Shown: positions 18,663-28,278, counted from the stretch's first letter. The stretch: 64,000 nucleotides of DNA from Parabacteroides distasonis (GCF_004793765.1 NZ_SRYM01000013.1:30440-94439); one strand, 5' to 3'. Notes: generated by a model from the letters alone, not told the origin. Made by a program: numbers and translations.

Positions 18663-19553
18663 TTAAAAACATTTTCCAAAGCAACGAGAGACAAACGGCA
18701 GACAAATATAAAGAGCCGAATGCCAATATTCATTGGTATGGCCTCCATCACGCACACGGAACTGGCAAGGAACATCTGCTTTTTTCATGGCCTGGATAAA
18801 TTCGATATTACGATCTAACAGGAAATCATCATCCCCACAATCCACAAACCATCGCACACTACGAAGTTTCTCCTTTCGAGCCTCATCCGCCTCAGCCACA
18901 TATCGAATACAACTATGCGCTTGCACAGAACGAGTCAAGACGGCTACTTTATTCTCCGGATCAGTATCTTTACCGGCTTTCTCCCCAATAACAGGAATAT
19001 CCATCAAGGCACTCATCGCATAAGCTGCGCAGTAAAGATCCGGATAGCGTTGCGCATAACTGGTCGTTCCTCCTCCTCCCATCGACAAGCCGGCTATAGC
19101 TCTATATTGCTTATCAGCTCGAACCCTATAGGAACTTTCTATATAAGGCATAAACTCCCGATAAAAAAAGTCCTCATAAGACCAACTTGGCATATTGAAA
19201 TAACCATTCCAACAAGTAGCAGGATCACCTCCCGCATCAGGACTTACAATGATCATCTCACATGCCTCGCCGGAGGCTACCAGCTGATCCATCACATCCT
19301 TCGCACGCTGATCTTCAAACCAACTCGTGTTAACACCAGACATACCATGTAGCAAATAAAGAATCGGGTATTTTCTATCCGGACACAGCTCATAGCTCTC
19401 CGGCAAGTAGATCGTGAAAGCTCTATATGCCTTTAGCTCTTTGCTATAAATACTGTCCGTCAAGACCCTGCTAATAGGTCTCTTGGTAGATCTTTGGGCA
19501 CTTAAGTTCCCCAACAGACAAAGAGCAATGAATACAAATAAGATTTTTCTCAT
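18663..19553 (-). CDS. CE1-family esterase (feruloyl/acetyl esterase-like)
   Basis: A 296-aa exported alpha/beta-hydrolase. The Met before RKILFVFIALCLLGNLSAQ is taken as start because it gives a proper signal peptide; the longer frame adds 16 residues of promoter-region DNA. Motifs: YPILYLLHGMSGVNTSWF, nucleophile AGLSMGGGGTTS, a late Asp (DCGDDDFLL) and His (RDGGHTNEYW). Unlike its downstream neighbour it lacks the CBM48-like domain. The two genes are 30 bp apart and probably form one operon acting on esterified dietary glycans. Confidence 0.88.
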   Translation of the reverse strand: MRKILFVFIALCLLGNLSAQRSTKRPISRVLTDSIYSKELKAYRAFTIYLPESYELCPDRKYPILYLLHGMSGVNTSWFEDQRAKDVMDQLVASGEACEMIIVSPDAGGDPATCWNGYFNMPSWSYEDFFYREFMPYIESSYRVRADKQYRAIAGLSMGGGGTTSYAQRYPDLYCAAYAMSALMDIPVIGEKAGKDTDPENKVAVLTRSVQAHSCIRYVAEADEARKEKLRSVRWFVDCGDDDFLLDRNIEFIQAMKKADVPCQFRVRDGGHTNEYWHSALYICLPFVSRCFGKCF

Positions 19554-19748
19554 GGTTTTGTTATTTTTGTTTGTCAACAAAAATAAACAAATATTTCGCA
19601 TTCACGCAAAAAAAGAACAATTAAATCAGAATTTTCAGTTTGTTCTCCAAATACAAACAGTAATTTCACCTCGCAAGATAAACTTCCATTTGCGGTATAG
19701 GCCATAAATAAACTTCCTATTTTACTTCTACAGATTAAAGAATATTAT

Positions 19749-19756
19749 TAATTTTG
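19749..19756 (+). promoter_or_regulatory. -7 box of the phoH operon
   Basis: TAATTTTG fits TAnnTTTG, 62 nt before the PhoH start codon at 19818. Confidence 0.55.
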
Positions 19757-19817
19757 TGACTTGATTCAAAACAAACAGACAGCATATTTTTTAAGCGTAT
19801 AAAAACAGGAATAGCGG

Positions 19818-20810
19818 ATGATTGAAAGAATTTATATTCTTGAAAGCGTAGACCCGGTGATTTTCTACGGTGTGAATAACTCCAATATGCAATTGATCAA
19901 GACATTGTTTCCGAAATTGCGTATCGTTGCCCGTGGGAATGTGATGAAAGTGATTGGAGATGAGGATGAGTCCGAGCTTTTTCTCAAGAAAATCCGTGAG
20001 GTGGAAAAATACTGTGAGGAGTTTAACTCGCTCTCCGAAGACGTGATTCTGGATATTATCAAAGGGAAAGGTCCCACGGTCGTGAAGCAGGAGAATCTGA
20101 TCATCCACGGTATGAACGGCAAGCCTATTACCGCACGTACCGAGAATCAACAGTTATTGGTAAAGGCTTTCGAAAACAACGATCTGGTCTTCGCCACAGG
20201 CCCTGCCGGTTCGGGCAAAACATTCATCGCTATCGCTTTAGCCGTAAAAGCATTAAAAAACAAGGAAGTACGGAAGATCATCTTAAGCCGTCCCGCCGTA
20301 GAAGCCGGAGAAAAACTGGGTTTCTTGCCGGGTGAGATGAAAGATAAGCTAGACCCTTATTTGCAACCGCTTTACGATGCCTTGCAGGATATGATTCCGG
20401 CGGCCAAACTGAAAGAATATATGGAGAATAACGTGATACAGATCGCCCCGCTGGCGTTTATGCGCGGTCGTACCTTGAACGATGCCGTCATTATATTAGA
20501 CGAGGCGCAGAACACGACGACGCATCAAATCAAGATGTTCTTGACCCGCTTGGGTATGAATGCCAAGATGATCGTCACCGGAGATGTTACGCAGATAGAT
20601 CTTCCGCCTTCTTCCACGTCCGGATTGATACAGGCCATGCAAATATTGAAGGGCGTGGGCGGGATCGGTAAGATTGAGTTCACCAAGAAAGATATTGTCC
20701 GGCATAAACTAGTCCAACGAATCGTAGAGGCCTATGATAAGTTCGACGATAAACGGAAGAAAGAGATCAAAGAGGCAAAAGAGAAGAAAACGAATATAGA
20801 CAACAACTAA
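19818..20810 (+). CDS. PhoH-family ATPase (YbeZ-like)
   Basis: A 330-aa cytoplasmic P-loop ATPase. Walker A is [13 protein letters not shown] near residue 130 and Walker B is VIILDEAQN near 227; an N-terminal RNA-binding-like region precedes them. PhoH/YbeZ proteins are linked to RNA metabolism and 16S rRNA maturation, often together with YbeY. It heads a four-gene unit with purC, menG and aroE, spaced 10-15 nt apart. The family call is strong. Confidence 0.92.
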   Translation: MIERIYILESVDPVIFYGVNNSNMQLIKTLFPKLRIVARGNVMKVIGDEDESELFLKKIREVEKYCEEFNSLSEDVILDIIKGKGPTVVKQENLIIHGMNGKPITARTENQQLLVKAFENNDLVFATGPAGSGKTFIAIALAVKALKNKEVRKIILSRPAVEAGEKLGFLPGEMKDKLDPYLQPLYDALQDMIPAAKLKEYMENNVIQIAPLAFMRGRTLNDAVIILDEAQNTTTHQIKMFLTRLGMNAKMIVTGDVTQIDLPPSSTSGLIQAMQILKGVGGIGKIEFTKKDIVRHKLVQRIVEAYDKFDDKRKKEIKEAKEKKTNIDNN

Positions 20811-20821
20811 AAGTAAGAGTC

Positions 20822-21772
20822 ATGAAGAAGGCATTAGTTAAAACAGACTTCAATTTCCCGCGACAAAAGAGTGTATACCATGGGAAAGTACGCGACGTGT
20901 ACAACATCAATGACGAAGTATTGGTAATGGTCGCTACAGACCGTATTTCCGCTTTCGACGTTATCTTGCCGGAAGGTATTCCTTACAAGGGGCAAATGTT
21001 AAACCAGATCGCCGCCAAGTTCCTTGACGCTACGACTGATATTTGCCCGAACTGGAAACTGGCTACTCCGGACCCGATGGTAACGGTTGGCGTTCAATGC
21101 CAAGGTTTCCCGGTCGAGATGATCGTACGCGGTTATCTGTGCGGAAGCGCATGGCGTGCTTATAAGAGCGGCGTACGTGAGATCTGCGGCGTGAAACTAC
21201 CGGAAGGTATGCGCGAGAACCAACGTTTCCCCGAACCCATCATCACCCCGACTACAAAGGCTGAGATCGGAGAGCATGATCAAGACATCTCTAAAGAGGA
21301 GATTCTCGCTAAGGGTTTGGTCTCTAAAGAGGACTACGAGGTTCTTGAGAAATATACGATGGCTTTGTTTAAACGCGGTACCGAGATCGCCAAGGAACGT
21401 GGCTTGATCTTAGTTGACACGAAATACGAGTTCGGCCATCGTGACGGCAAGATCTATTTGATCGACGAGATCCATACTCCGGATTCCTCCCGTTACTTCT
21501 ATTCAGAAGGATACGAGGATCGTTTTGCTAAGGGTGAACCGCAGAAACAACTTTCCAAGGAGTTCGTTCGCGAATGGTTAATGGAGAATGGCTTCCAAGG
21601 TAAGTCCGGACAGGAAGTTCCTGAGATGACACCGGAGATCGTAGAAGGAATCAGCAACCGATATATCGAATTGTTCGAGCATATCACAGGCGAGACATTC
21701 GTAAAGGGCGAGACAGACAACTTGCTGAACCGCATCGAGAAAAACGTTACCGAATATTTACAGAACAAATAA
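20822..21772 (+). CDS. purC: Phosphoribosylaminoimidazole-succinocarboxamide synthase
   Basis: A 316-aa enzyme joining aspartate to CAIR in purine synthesis. Recognisable motifs are [11 protein letters not shown] (nucleotide loop), [33 protein letters not shown] and [16 protein letters not shown]. The longer C-terminus (about 80 residues beyond the E. coli enzyme) is usual in this phylum. It lies 11 nt after the PhoH gene and 10 nt before menG. Confidence 0.96.
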   Translation: MKKALVKTDFNFPRQKSVYHGKVRDVYNINDEVLVMVATDRISAFDVILPEGIPYKGQMLNQIAAKFLDATTDICPNWKLATPDPMVTVGVQCQGFPVEMIVRGYLCGSAWRAYKSGVREICGVKLPEGMRENQRFPEPIITPTTKAEIGEHDQDISKEEILAKGLVSKEDYEVLEKYTMALFKRGTEIAKERGLILVDTKYEFGHRDGKIYLIDEIHTPDSSRYFYSEGYEDRFAKGEPQKQLSKEFVREWLMENGFQGKSGQEVPEMTPEIVEGISNRYIELFEHITGETFVKGETDNLLNRIEKNVTEYLQNK

Positions 21773-21782
21773 GATACCGCAC

Positions 21783-22526
21783 ATGACACAGTATGGTTCA
21801 GAGACAATACTTCCTTATAACAAAGAGGAGCAAAAGGGCACGCAAGTCAAACGTATGTTCGACTCGATAGCCGAAACGTATGATCAACTCAACCATACTC
21901 TCTCATTTGGTATCGACAAGATATGGCGCAGGAAAGGGATCGCTTTCCTGTGTCCTTTCTCTCCTAAAAAGATACTGGATATCGCTACCGGTACCGGAGA
22001 CTTGGCTATCTCCATGTACGAAAAGCTGCGACCCGACCATATTGTCGGTGCCGACATCTCGTTAGGCATGATGGAAGTGGGACGGAAAAAAGTAGCTGCC
22101 GCCGGTTATTCGGAGCATATATCCTTCGAGCAACAAGACTGTACGGCCTTGACCTACGAGGAAAACTCGTTCGATGCCGTAACCGCCGCTTTCGGGGTTC
22201 GTAATTTTGAGAACATAGAGCAAGGTATCTCAGAGATGTACCGGGTACTGAAACCCGGTGGACATATCATGATCTTGGAACTTTCCACACCGGAACATTT
22301 TCCCATGAGACAACTCTACCAGATCTACTCGAAGACCGTCATCCCCTTTATCGGACGTCTACTCTCTAAAGAAAAAGCCGCGTATAATTATTTGCCGGCT
22401 TCCATCAAGGTAGTTCCTCAGGGAAAGGTCATGACGGATTTACTTACCCGTCAAGGCTTCAAGCAAGCTCGTGTACGGACCTTTACCTTCGGGATCTGTT
22501 CATTGTATACAGGATCTAAAGAATAA
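21783..22526 (+). CDS. menG: Demethylmenaquinone methyltransferase
   Basis: A 247-aa class I SAM-dependent methyltransferase of the UbiE/MenG family. The N-terminal motif FDSIAETYDQLNHTLSFGID, SAM loop LDIATGTGDLA and FGVRNFENIEQG are all present. In an anaerobe that makes menaquinone it carries out the last step, methylation of demethylmenaquinone. It is the third gene of the phoH-purC-menG-aroE unit; the next start is 15 nt downstream. Confidence 0.94.
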   Translation: MTQYGSETILPYNKEEQKGTQVKRMFDSIAETYDQLNHTLSFGIDKIWRRKGIAFLCPFSPKKILDIATGTGDLAISMYEKLRPDHIVGADISLGMMEVGRKKVAAAGYSEHISFEQQDCTALTYEENSFDAVTAAFGVRNFENIEQGISEMYRVLKPGGHIMILELSTPEHFPMRQLYQIYSKTVIPFIGRLLSKEKAAYNYLPASIKVVPQGKVMTDLLTRQGFKQARVRTFTFGICSLYTGSKE

Positions 22527-22540
22527 ACAATAAAAAGGTT

Positions 22541-23284
22541 ATGCAGAAATATGGCTTACTGGGATATCCCCTCGGACATTCGTTTTCTAAAACGTATTTC
22601 AACCAGAAGTTTGAGGCGGAGAAGATCGACGCGGAGTACTTGAATTTCGAGATTCCCACGATCAAGGAGATTAAGAACGTAATCAAAGAGAACCCTGAAC
22701 TGAACGGTTTAAACGTGACCATTCCTTATAAGGAACAAGTAATCCCATATTTAGACGACTTGGATGACGACGCCCGTCAGATAGGAGCGGTAAATGTCAT
22801 CAAATTCACGAAAGGTCTTTTCGGCAAACTGAAACTGAAAGGATATAACTCGGATATTATCGGATTCAAACAATCGATTGATCCATTATTGAAAGAAACG
22901 CACCGGAAGGCGTTGATCCTTGGTACGGGAGGAGCGTCGAAAGCAGTCTTCCACGGACTGAAACAGCTGGGTGTCGGTGCCACGCTGGTTTCTCGCAAAC
23001 CGAAAGAATTTTGTATCACGTACGACGAGATTACACCGAAAACCATGGAGCAATATACGGTGATCGTGAACACGACCCCCCTGGGCATGTTCCCGAATAT
23101 CGAATCATGCCCGGATATCCCGTACGATTTACTTACGCCGGATCATCTATTATATGATTTACTTTACAATCCGGATGAGACCCTTTTCATGAAGAAAGGA
23201 AAGGAAAAAGGCGCCGTCGTGAAAAACGGCTTGGAAATGCTGCTATTACAGGCTTTCGCCGCCTGGGAGATCTGGCAGAAATAA
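22541..23284 (+). CDS. aroE: Shikimate dehydrogenase
   Basis: A 247-aa enzyme reducing 3-dehydroshikimate with NADPH in aromatic amino-acid synthesis. Substrate-binding motif YPLGHSFSKTYFN (the conserved SxS pocket is reduced to SFS), catalytic Lys in NVTIPYKEQVIPYL, and NADP loop ILGTGGASKAV. The C-terminal KNGLEMLLLQA is conserved. It is slightly shorter than E. coli AroE (272 aa), as usual here. It ends the four-gene unit; a tandem repeat array starts 2 nt after the stop codon. Confidence 0.93.
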   Translation: MQKYGLLGYPLGHSFSKTYFNQKFEAEKIDAEYLNFEIPTIKEIKNVIKENPELNGLNVTIPYKEQVIPYLDDLDDDARQIGAVNVIKFTKGLFGKLKLKGYNSDIIGFKQSIDPLLKETHRKALILGTGGASKAVFHGLKQLGVGATLVSRKPKEFCITYDEITPKTMEQYTVIVNTTPLGMFPNIESCPDIPYDLLTPDHLLYDLLYNPDETLFMKKGKEKGAVVKNGLEMLLLQAFAAWEIWQK

Positions 23285-23285
23285 A

Positions 23286-23406
23286 GGCATAATTTTCTGC
23301 ATAAGCCTTGCGGGGGTACTGCACCAGCCTTGCAGTAGTACTGCATCCGTTTTGCAGTAGTACTGCACCGGCCCTTGCAGTAGTACTGCAACCCGGGTTG
23401 CAGTAA
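23286..23406 (+). repeat. Tandem array 3: 22-23-nt units with a 15-bp palindrome
   Basis: Units start near 23286, 23308, 23330, 23352, 23375 and 23398 (spacing 22, 22, 22, 23, 23). Three are perfect TTGCAGTAGTACTGCA followed by 6-7 variable nt; the first two are diverged and the last is partial. TGCAGTAgTACTGCA is a palindrome, so each unit can fold or bind a dimer. The array fills the whole gap between aroE and the convergent PPTase gene. Confidence 0.85.
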
Positions 23407-23408
23407 GT

Positions 23409-24026
23409 TTATCCCAGCCAAGTCAATACATATTCCGGCGTAACTTGATAGGCTAACTCATATTCCCGGCATGCCTCGGTCCGGGTTTCCCGTCCCGTAA
23501 ACGTCCCGCTCGGTAAATAAGGAAAGGGATTCACGTGAAGATGCTTTTGAAAGTCCACCCCTTCCTGCCCGATGATCTTGAACAAGGTTTCCTTGGCGCA
23601 CCAATGGATCAATAGATGCTCCACCTCATGCCCCGGATCGATACCCGCCTCTTCCTCCGGATTCATAAAGCGGCTCCGTATTTTCAAGATCCGGTCCGAA
23701 CGATACTCGATGTCGATTCCCGTCGGACGCTCATCCAAAATTACCGCCACATAATCTTTCGTATGAGATATACTAATATATAAAGGTACGCACGCGAGGA
23801 ACGGGGCGCCCGTAGAATGATAGTCAACCCTTACCTCCTCTCCCAAAAGCTCTTTTAGAAGCACCCGGCTGGCGAAACGTTCCTGCCTCCGTTTCTCTGC
23901 CGATACCCGCTCCAAAAAAGAAGAATAATCCGCTTTATGCGCAAGCATACCCAAAAGCTCATCAGAGCTTTCTTCCATTTTCCAGATTCCATGCAACGGT
24001 GAGGATTGTTTATATAGCAAGGCCAT
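23409..24026 (-). CDS. 4'-phosphopantetheinyl transferase superfamily protein
   Basis: A 205-aa enzyme moving the phosphopantetheine arm of CoA to carrier proteins. Motifs: TGIDIEYRSDRI (Mg2+ site GxDxE) and HWCAKETLFKIIG (WxxKE). The start is the Met of MALLYKQ, 1 nt after the gldD stop; the longer frame would overlap gldD. It ends the mutY-ssb-gldE-gldD unit. It is likely the Sfp-type enzyme; whether it also serves the primary acyl carrier cannot be said. Confidence 0.88.
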   Translation of the reverse strand: MALLYKQSSPLHGIWKMEESSDELLGMLAHKADYSSFLERVSAEKRRQERFASRVLLKELLGEEVRVDYHSTGAPFLACVPLYISISHTKDYVAVILDERPTGIDIEYRSDRILKIRSRFMNPEEEAGIDPGHEVEHLLIHWCAKETLFKIIGQEGVDFQKHLHVNPFPYLPSGTFTGRETRTEACREYELAYQVTPEYVLTWLG

Positions 24027-24027
24027 A

Positions 24028-24615
24028 TTATTCTTTCCAACTAAAGGTTTGTATAAGTTCAATGATATCTTCCCGGATATATTGGATAGCGGGAGCTAAT
24101 GAATCCGCATTGGGCTTGCAGTCAAAATACAAGGCTCCCCGGAAGAAATTCGATACGCTATCTGTCAACAGGAATTGTATAGGGGAGGCCGAGTCTCCAT
24201 CCAAAAGAAACAACGAGCCATAGACGTTTGCGGCAGGGTTGGAATACGCTTTCTCCGATATCCGATTCTCCGACTTTATTTGGCGGGCGACGAAAGAGCG
24301 ACTTTCCGTCTCCACCGTCACCAAAGACGCAGGCGTAATTGGCAAATAGCTGCAATACAGCTTAGCCTCTAACTCCGGATACGAGATATTCAAGCCCATA
24401 ACACCCGTCTTTTGATCCGGCACCTCTATGACCGCAACCAGAGAGACATCAAAATCAAATGGCAGGTAACAGAGATCAAGCGGTTTATATTGCGCCTTCG
24501 AAGGTTCGATACGAACATAGCCCCGTGGCTTCGGCGTATATTCCACACACGAAATACAGCATATCCCTAAAAACAGAGAACCTCCTATGACGGCAGCTAT
24601 CCATTTCATAAACAT
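24028..24615 (-). CDS. gldD: Gliding-motility-associated lipoprotein GldD
   Basis: A 195-aa lipoprotein with signal peptide AAVIGGSLFLGICCISC and then VEYTPKPRGYVRIEPSKAQY, the conserved GldD opening. In Flavobacterium GldD is needed for gliding and type IX secretion-linked functions; in non-gliding Bacteroidales it is retained next to gldE and its role is unclear. It directly abuts gldE (no gap), and the PPTase gene starts 1 nt after its stop. Confidence 0.92.
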   Translation of the reverse strand: MFMKWIAAVIGGSLFLGICCISCVEYTPKPRGYVRIEPSKAQYKPLDLCYLPFDFDVSLVAVIEVPDQKTGVMGLNISYPELEAKLYCSYLPITPASLVTVETESRSFVARQIKSENRISEKAYSNPAANVYGSLFLLDGDSASPIQFLLTDSVSNFFRGALYFDCKPNADSLAPAIQYIREDIIELIQTFSWKE

Positions 24616-25977
24616 TTACTTCGTATCTTTCCCTTTCTCATCATTCCCCGTACCTTCGGGAATACGATTAAATTTAACCTTTAATATCCTCCTGTTATCC
24701 ACTTCCAGCACTTGGAAACGATATTCCCCATAATCTATAATCTCCCTACGGCGTGGGAAATCTCCCTTTATCTCCAACAAAAGACCGGCCAAAGTTTCCA
24801 CTTCTTCCGTCAATCTACCAAAACCAGAGGGATCGGCATCGATAACCCGGAAGAAATCCGTCAATAAGATCTTGGCCTCAAAGATCAAGCTGCCATCGGC
24901 TAAGCGGATGAATTGTTGCTCATCCTCATCATATTCATCGGAGATCTCTCCGACAATTTCCTCTAGGATATCTTCCATCGTCACGATACCGGAGGTACCG
25001 CCGAACTCATCGACCACGATCGCCATATGAATTTTATTAGTACGGAACTCTTCCAGCAAATCATCAATCTTCTTGGTTTCCGGCACAAAATAAGCCGGTC
25101 GGATCAAACTCTGCCAACGGAATGTGTCGGGCTTGTCAATATAGGGCAATAAGTCCTTGATATATAAGATACCCTTTATATTATCCTCAGTCTCGGAATA
25201 TACAGGAATACGCGAATAGCCGGATTTGATAATAAAATCAACCACCTCGCGGAAACTGATCTTAATCCCGATATCTTCCATATCCAGACGAGGAGTCATG
25301 ATCTCATCCGCGGTCTTATTATAAAACTTGATAATTTCCGCCAACATTTCTTTCTCCTCCGGAATCTCGGTAGAGGTTAGCTCTAACGCTTTAGAAAGCT
25401 CATCTACAGAAATATCATATTTCTTTTTCGCTAATGCTTTATTGATAACCGATGTGGAATTAACCAAGATTTTCGAGAATGGGCGGCAGAAACGTTCCAC
25501 ACCACTTAATATGGAGGCTGAGGAACGAACAAAGCGCAAAGAATTCTTCTGTGCGTAAATCTTAGGCATGATCTCTCCAAAAAGTAAAAGTAAGAAAGTC
25601 AAGAGAATCGTCTCAAACACAAAGCCTAGAAGAGGTGCGGTCGAGAAATTAATCCAAGCGTTGATCGCATAGGTACAAAGCATAACGACCGCCACATTTA
25701 CGAAATTATTAGCGATCAATATAGATGCCAACAGATACTCCGAACGTTCGAGGAGACGTTTGATGACAGGATCTGCCGGACGATCCTCTTCCCCGATCTC
25801 ATTCAGATCGCTCGGGGTTAGAGAAAAGAATGCCACTTCGGAGGCTGACACGAAGCCGGAAACAAACAGCAGTAAAAAAGCGAGGCTTAATGCGATTACA
25901 GGACCCGCTGTCAGTGCCTGTACCGTTACGTTTTCAAATAAGCCCGATAAATAATAGTCCGAGTCCAAGGGAAACAA
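24616..25977 (-). CDS. gldE: GldE, CNNM/CorC-type transporter-associated protein
   Basis: A 453-aa membrane protein. DUF21/CNNM N-terminal domain (four hydrophobic stretches, about residues 20-150, ending in the LFGEIMPKIYAQ motif), two CBS domains (about 220-345; MTPRLDMEDI, VVDEFGGTSGIVTMEDILEE) and a C-terminal CorC_HlyC domain. The family includes Mg2+ and Co2+ efflux proteins; GldE in Flavobacteriia supports GldD. It lies between ssb and gldD in the standard Bacteroidota order. Confidence 0.93.
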   Translation of the reverse strand: MFPLDSDYYLSGLFENVTVQALTAGPVIALSLAFLLLFVSGFVSASEVAFFSLTPSDLNEIGEEDRPADPVIKRLLERSEYLLASILIANNFVNVAVVMLCTYAINAWINFSTAPLLGFVFETILLTFLLLLFGEIMPKIYAQKNSLRFVRSSASILSGVERFCRPFSKILVNSTSVINKALAKKKYDISVDELSKALELTSTEIPEEKEMLAEIIKFYNKTADEIMTPRLDMEDIGIKISFREVVDFIIKSGYSRIPVYSETEDNIKGILYIKDLLPYIDKPDTFRWQSLIRPAYFVPETKKIDDLLEEFRTNKIHMAIVVDEFGGTSGIVTMEDILEEIVGEISDEYDEDEQQFIRLADGSLIFEAKILLTDFFRVIDADPSGFGRLTEEVETLAGLLLEIKGDFPRRREIIDYGEYRFQVLEVDNRRILKVKFNRIPEGTGNDEKGKDTK

Positions 25978-25993
25978 TATTAGTTAAACAATA

Positions 25994-26503
25994 TCAGAAC
26001 GGGAGATCATCCGCGTCACTGGATTCTGAGAATGCGCTAGGCTGCGAGGCAGCCGGCTGTTGATAAGCGGTATTAGGTGCCGTGGTCGGCTGAACAGGTT
26101 GTCCTTGTCCCATAGTAGGCCGTATACTACCGCCTTGCGCAGTAGTATTGCCACCATCAGCCGGGCGGGAACCCGTGCTGTAAAACTCGACACGATCCGC
26201 ATGGATCTCCGTAACATATCGTTTCACGCCACTTTGATCATCATAATTACGCGTACGGATCTTACCTTCCACATATACACCGGAACCTTTACGTACCCAT
26301 TTCTCCACAAAAGTAACCAAATCCCGGCGAACTACGATATTATGCCACTCCGTACGTTCCGGAACCACTGTTCCATTTGCCAACGTATACCCACGTTCCG
26401 AGGTTGCCAATGGGAAATTAGCGACAGCGGCACCACTGTCAAAATAGCGAACGTCAGGATCTTTGCCTACGTTGCCGATCAATATAACTTTATTCAATGA
26501 CAT
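25994..26503 (-). CDS. ssb: Single-stranded DNA-binding protein
   Basis: A 169-aa SSB. The OB fold covers about residues 1-110 (MSLNKVILIGNVGKDPDVRY; RKGSGVYVEGKIRTRNYDD), followed by a Gln/Pro/Ala-rich flexible linker and the acidic tail DADDLPF that recruits replication and repair proteins. It lies between mutY and gldE, 16 nt upstream of gldE. Confidence 0.96.
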   Translation of the reverse strand: MSLNKVILIGNVGKDPDVRYFDSGAAVANFPLATSERGYTLANGTVVPERTEWHNIVVRRDLVTFVEKWVRKGSGVYVEGKIRTRNYDDQSGVKRYVTEIHADRVEFYSTGSRPADGGNTTAQGGSIRPTMGQGQPVQPTTAPNTAYQQPAASQPSAFSESSDADDLPF

Positions 26504-26551
26504 AGCTCAAATTCTTAATAAGAATACAAAGAAACACAAATTCAATCATTC

Positions 26552-27631
26552 TCACAAGTTTCCGTTTAATTTCTCTAAATAAATATGTATCAGCCGAGGA
26601 ACGGCATACTTCTCAATATCCCGGCAAGACAAAGAGAGGTAATTCCCCAAGGATTCCGGAATCCGCTCTATCTCTATTTGATAGAAAGAAGCGTATAAAA
26701 TTTGATGCGAGAGCGTATGCTTGACATTCGATAGCCCTTGGGTGATACTCAATGTTCCTGCATCCCCCAATAGATCACGGAAGGATTGCGTCTCACACAA
26801 ACCAGAAAAATCCATCGCATGATCCGTCTCAATCAAAGGAAATTCATACAAGCCGGTCCAGATATCCTTACCCGCCCGTCTGTTCATCCAAGTTTGTCCC
26901 TTATATATAATGTATAGATAGTGGAAATAACGATCCCTTGTCTTTGTCTTATTTTGTTTCACCGGATAAGCTTGCGCATCGCCGGAAGCGAATGCCATGC
27001 ATTTATCTTTTAGGGGACACACCTTACAATCCGGATTTTTGGGAACACATCGCAAAGCACCCAATTCCATGATCGCTTGATTATGTGCCCCTGCGTTCTT
27101 ACGGTCCAAGATCATCCCGGCCAGTTCCGCAAATTGCTTTTTACCCTTAGCGGTATCGATCGGCGTATCTGCGGCAAACAAGCGGGAAAGTACCCGGTAC
27201 ACATTTCCATCCACGACCGGATAAGGTTGGTTCCAAGCAAAGGAGACGATCGCCGCCGCCGTATACTCCCCGATACCTTTCAAGGATAAGACCTCTTTAT
27301 AATTCTCCGGGAAAACACCGTTAAACCGCTCCATGATAGATTTAGCCGCCGCATGTAAGTTACGGGCCCGACTATAATACCCCAACCCTTGCCAATATTT
27401 CAGCACCTCATCTTCTTCCGCCGCCGCTAGAGATGCCACATTCGGGAAACGTTCGGTAAAACGCAAAAAATACTCCAATCCCTGTACAACACGGGTTTGT
27501 TGCAATATAATCTCCGATATCCAGATGATATAGGGATCTCTCGTTTCCCTCCAAGGAAGTTCTCTTTTATAGATCTCATACCACTCAACCAATATTCGGC
27601 TGATTTCTAACTCGCTTTCAGACTGTAACAT
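26552..27631 (-). CDS. mutY: A/G-specific adenine glycosylase
   Basis: A 359-aa base-excision enzyme removing adenine opposite 8-oxoguanine. Helix-hairpin-helix and catalytic region LKGIGEYTAAAIVSFAWNQP followed by VVDGNVYRVLSR, the 4Fe-4S ligands in CVPKNPDCKVCPLKDKC, and a C-terminal NUDIX-like domain that checks for 8-oxoG. It is the first gene of the minus-strand unit and diverges from the HU gene. Confidence 0.96.
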   Translation of the reverse strand: MLQSESELEISRILVEWYEIYKRELPWRETRDPYIIWISEIILQQTRVVQGLEYFLRFTERFPNVASLAAAEEDEVLKYWQGLGYYSRARNLHAAAKSIMERFNGVFPENYKEVLSLKGIGEYTAAAIVSFAWNQPYPVVDGNVYRVLSRLFAADTPIDTAKGKKQFAELAGMILDRKNAGAHNQAIMELGALRCVPKNPDCKVCPLKDKCMAFASGDAQAYPVKQNKTKTRDRYFHYLYIIYKGQTWMNRRAGKDIWTGLYEFPLIETDHAMDFSGLCETQSFRDLLGDAGTLSITQGLSNVKHTLSHQILYASFYQIEIERIPESLGNYLSLSCRDIEKYAVPRLIHIYLEKLNGNL

Positions 27632-27765
27632 AACTGCATACTTTCTCGCTTTTCAACATCATAACTATTTGATTACCGCAAACATACATATATATTGCGA
27701 ATCGAGAAGAATCTTTTTATTTAAAAATTGAAGCTCAATTCTTTTTTCACTTAAATAAAAAGCTA

Positions 27766-27773
27766 TATATTTG
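27766..27773 (+). promoter_or_regulatory. -7 box of the HU gene
   Basis: TATATTTG fits TAnnTTTG, 47 nt upstream of the HU start codon. Confidence 0.7.
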
Positions 27774-27820
27774 CATTCCAAAAAATTAATAGGTCAAAAT
27801 CAATTAATTAATTTATAGAC

Positions 27821-28093
27821 ATGACTAAAGCAGATATTGTTAGCGAGATTTCAAAAAGCACTGGTATTGACAAACAAACAGTGCTAGCAAGCGTTGAGTC
27901 CTTCATGGATATCGTAAAAAGTTCTTTAGCACAAGGCGAAAACGTTTACTTGAGAGGTTTCGGAAGTTTCGTTATTAAGAAAAGAGCTCAAAAGACAGCT
28001 CGTAATATTTCAAAAAATACTACGATTATCATCCCGGAACACAACATTCCGTCATTCAAGCCGGCTAAGACTTTTATCGGTGAAGTTAAGTGA
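27821..28093 (+). CDS. HU-family DNA-binding protein
   Basis: A 90-aa nucleoid protein. Standard HU/IHF fold with the dimerisation helices (KADIVSEISKSTGIDKQTVL) and the DNA-bending arm (GSFVIKKRAQKTARNISKNT, IIIPEHNIPSFKPAKTF). It is a single-domain homodimer-type HU. Its transcript probably continues into the tiny basic gene 36 nt downstream, before a strong terminator. Confidence 0.94.
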   Translation: MTKADIVSEISKSTGIDKQTVLASVESFMDIVKSSLAQGENVYLRGFGSFVIKKRAQKTARNISKNTTIIIPEHNIPSFKPAKTFIGEVK

Positions 28094-28129
28094 TTAATTA
28101 TTATACGTTTAATTTAAAATTTTAAAGCG

Positions 28130-28219
28130 ATGCCTAGCGGAAAGAAAAGAAAAAGACATAAAATGTCTACGCACAAGCGTAAAAAGAGACTGAAGAAGAA
28201 TAGACATAAGAAGAAATAA
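28130..28219 (+). CDS. 29-residue basic peptide, AURKAIP1/COX24 (mS38, bS22-like) ribosomal protein
   Basis: ATG at 28130 opens 29 codons that are mostly Lys, Arg and His, ending NRHKKK. The core KMSTHKRKKRLKKNRH lines up with the mitochondrial small-subunit protein mS38 (AURKAIP1/COX24 domain) and with the actinobacterial bS22 peptide, which sit near helix 44 of 16S rRNA. It lies between HU and RNase G with its own leader (AAAGCG before the ATG) and is closed by a 15-bp hairpin. It is too short for routine gene finding. The assignment is by pattern, and ribosome binding is inferred. Confidence 0.8.
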   Translation: MPSGKKRKRHKMSTHKRKKRLKKNRHKKK

Positions 28220-28237
28220 GTCTATCTAACAAACTCT

Positions 28238-28278
28238 AAAGAACAAACTTAATAAGTGACCTTTTAAGTTTGTTCTTT
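28238..28278 (+). terminator. 15-bp perfect hairpin terminator
   Basis: AAAGAACAAACTTAA pairs with TTAAGTTTGTTCTTT around an 11-nt loop, separating the HU/small-peptide unit from the RNase G gene. Confidence 0.8.
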
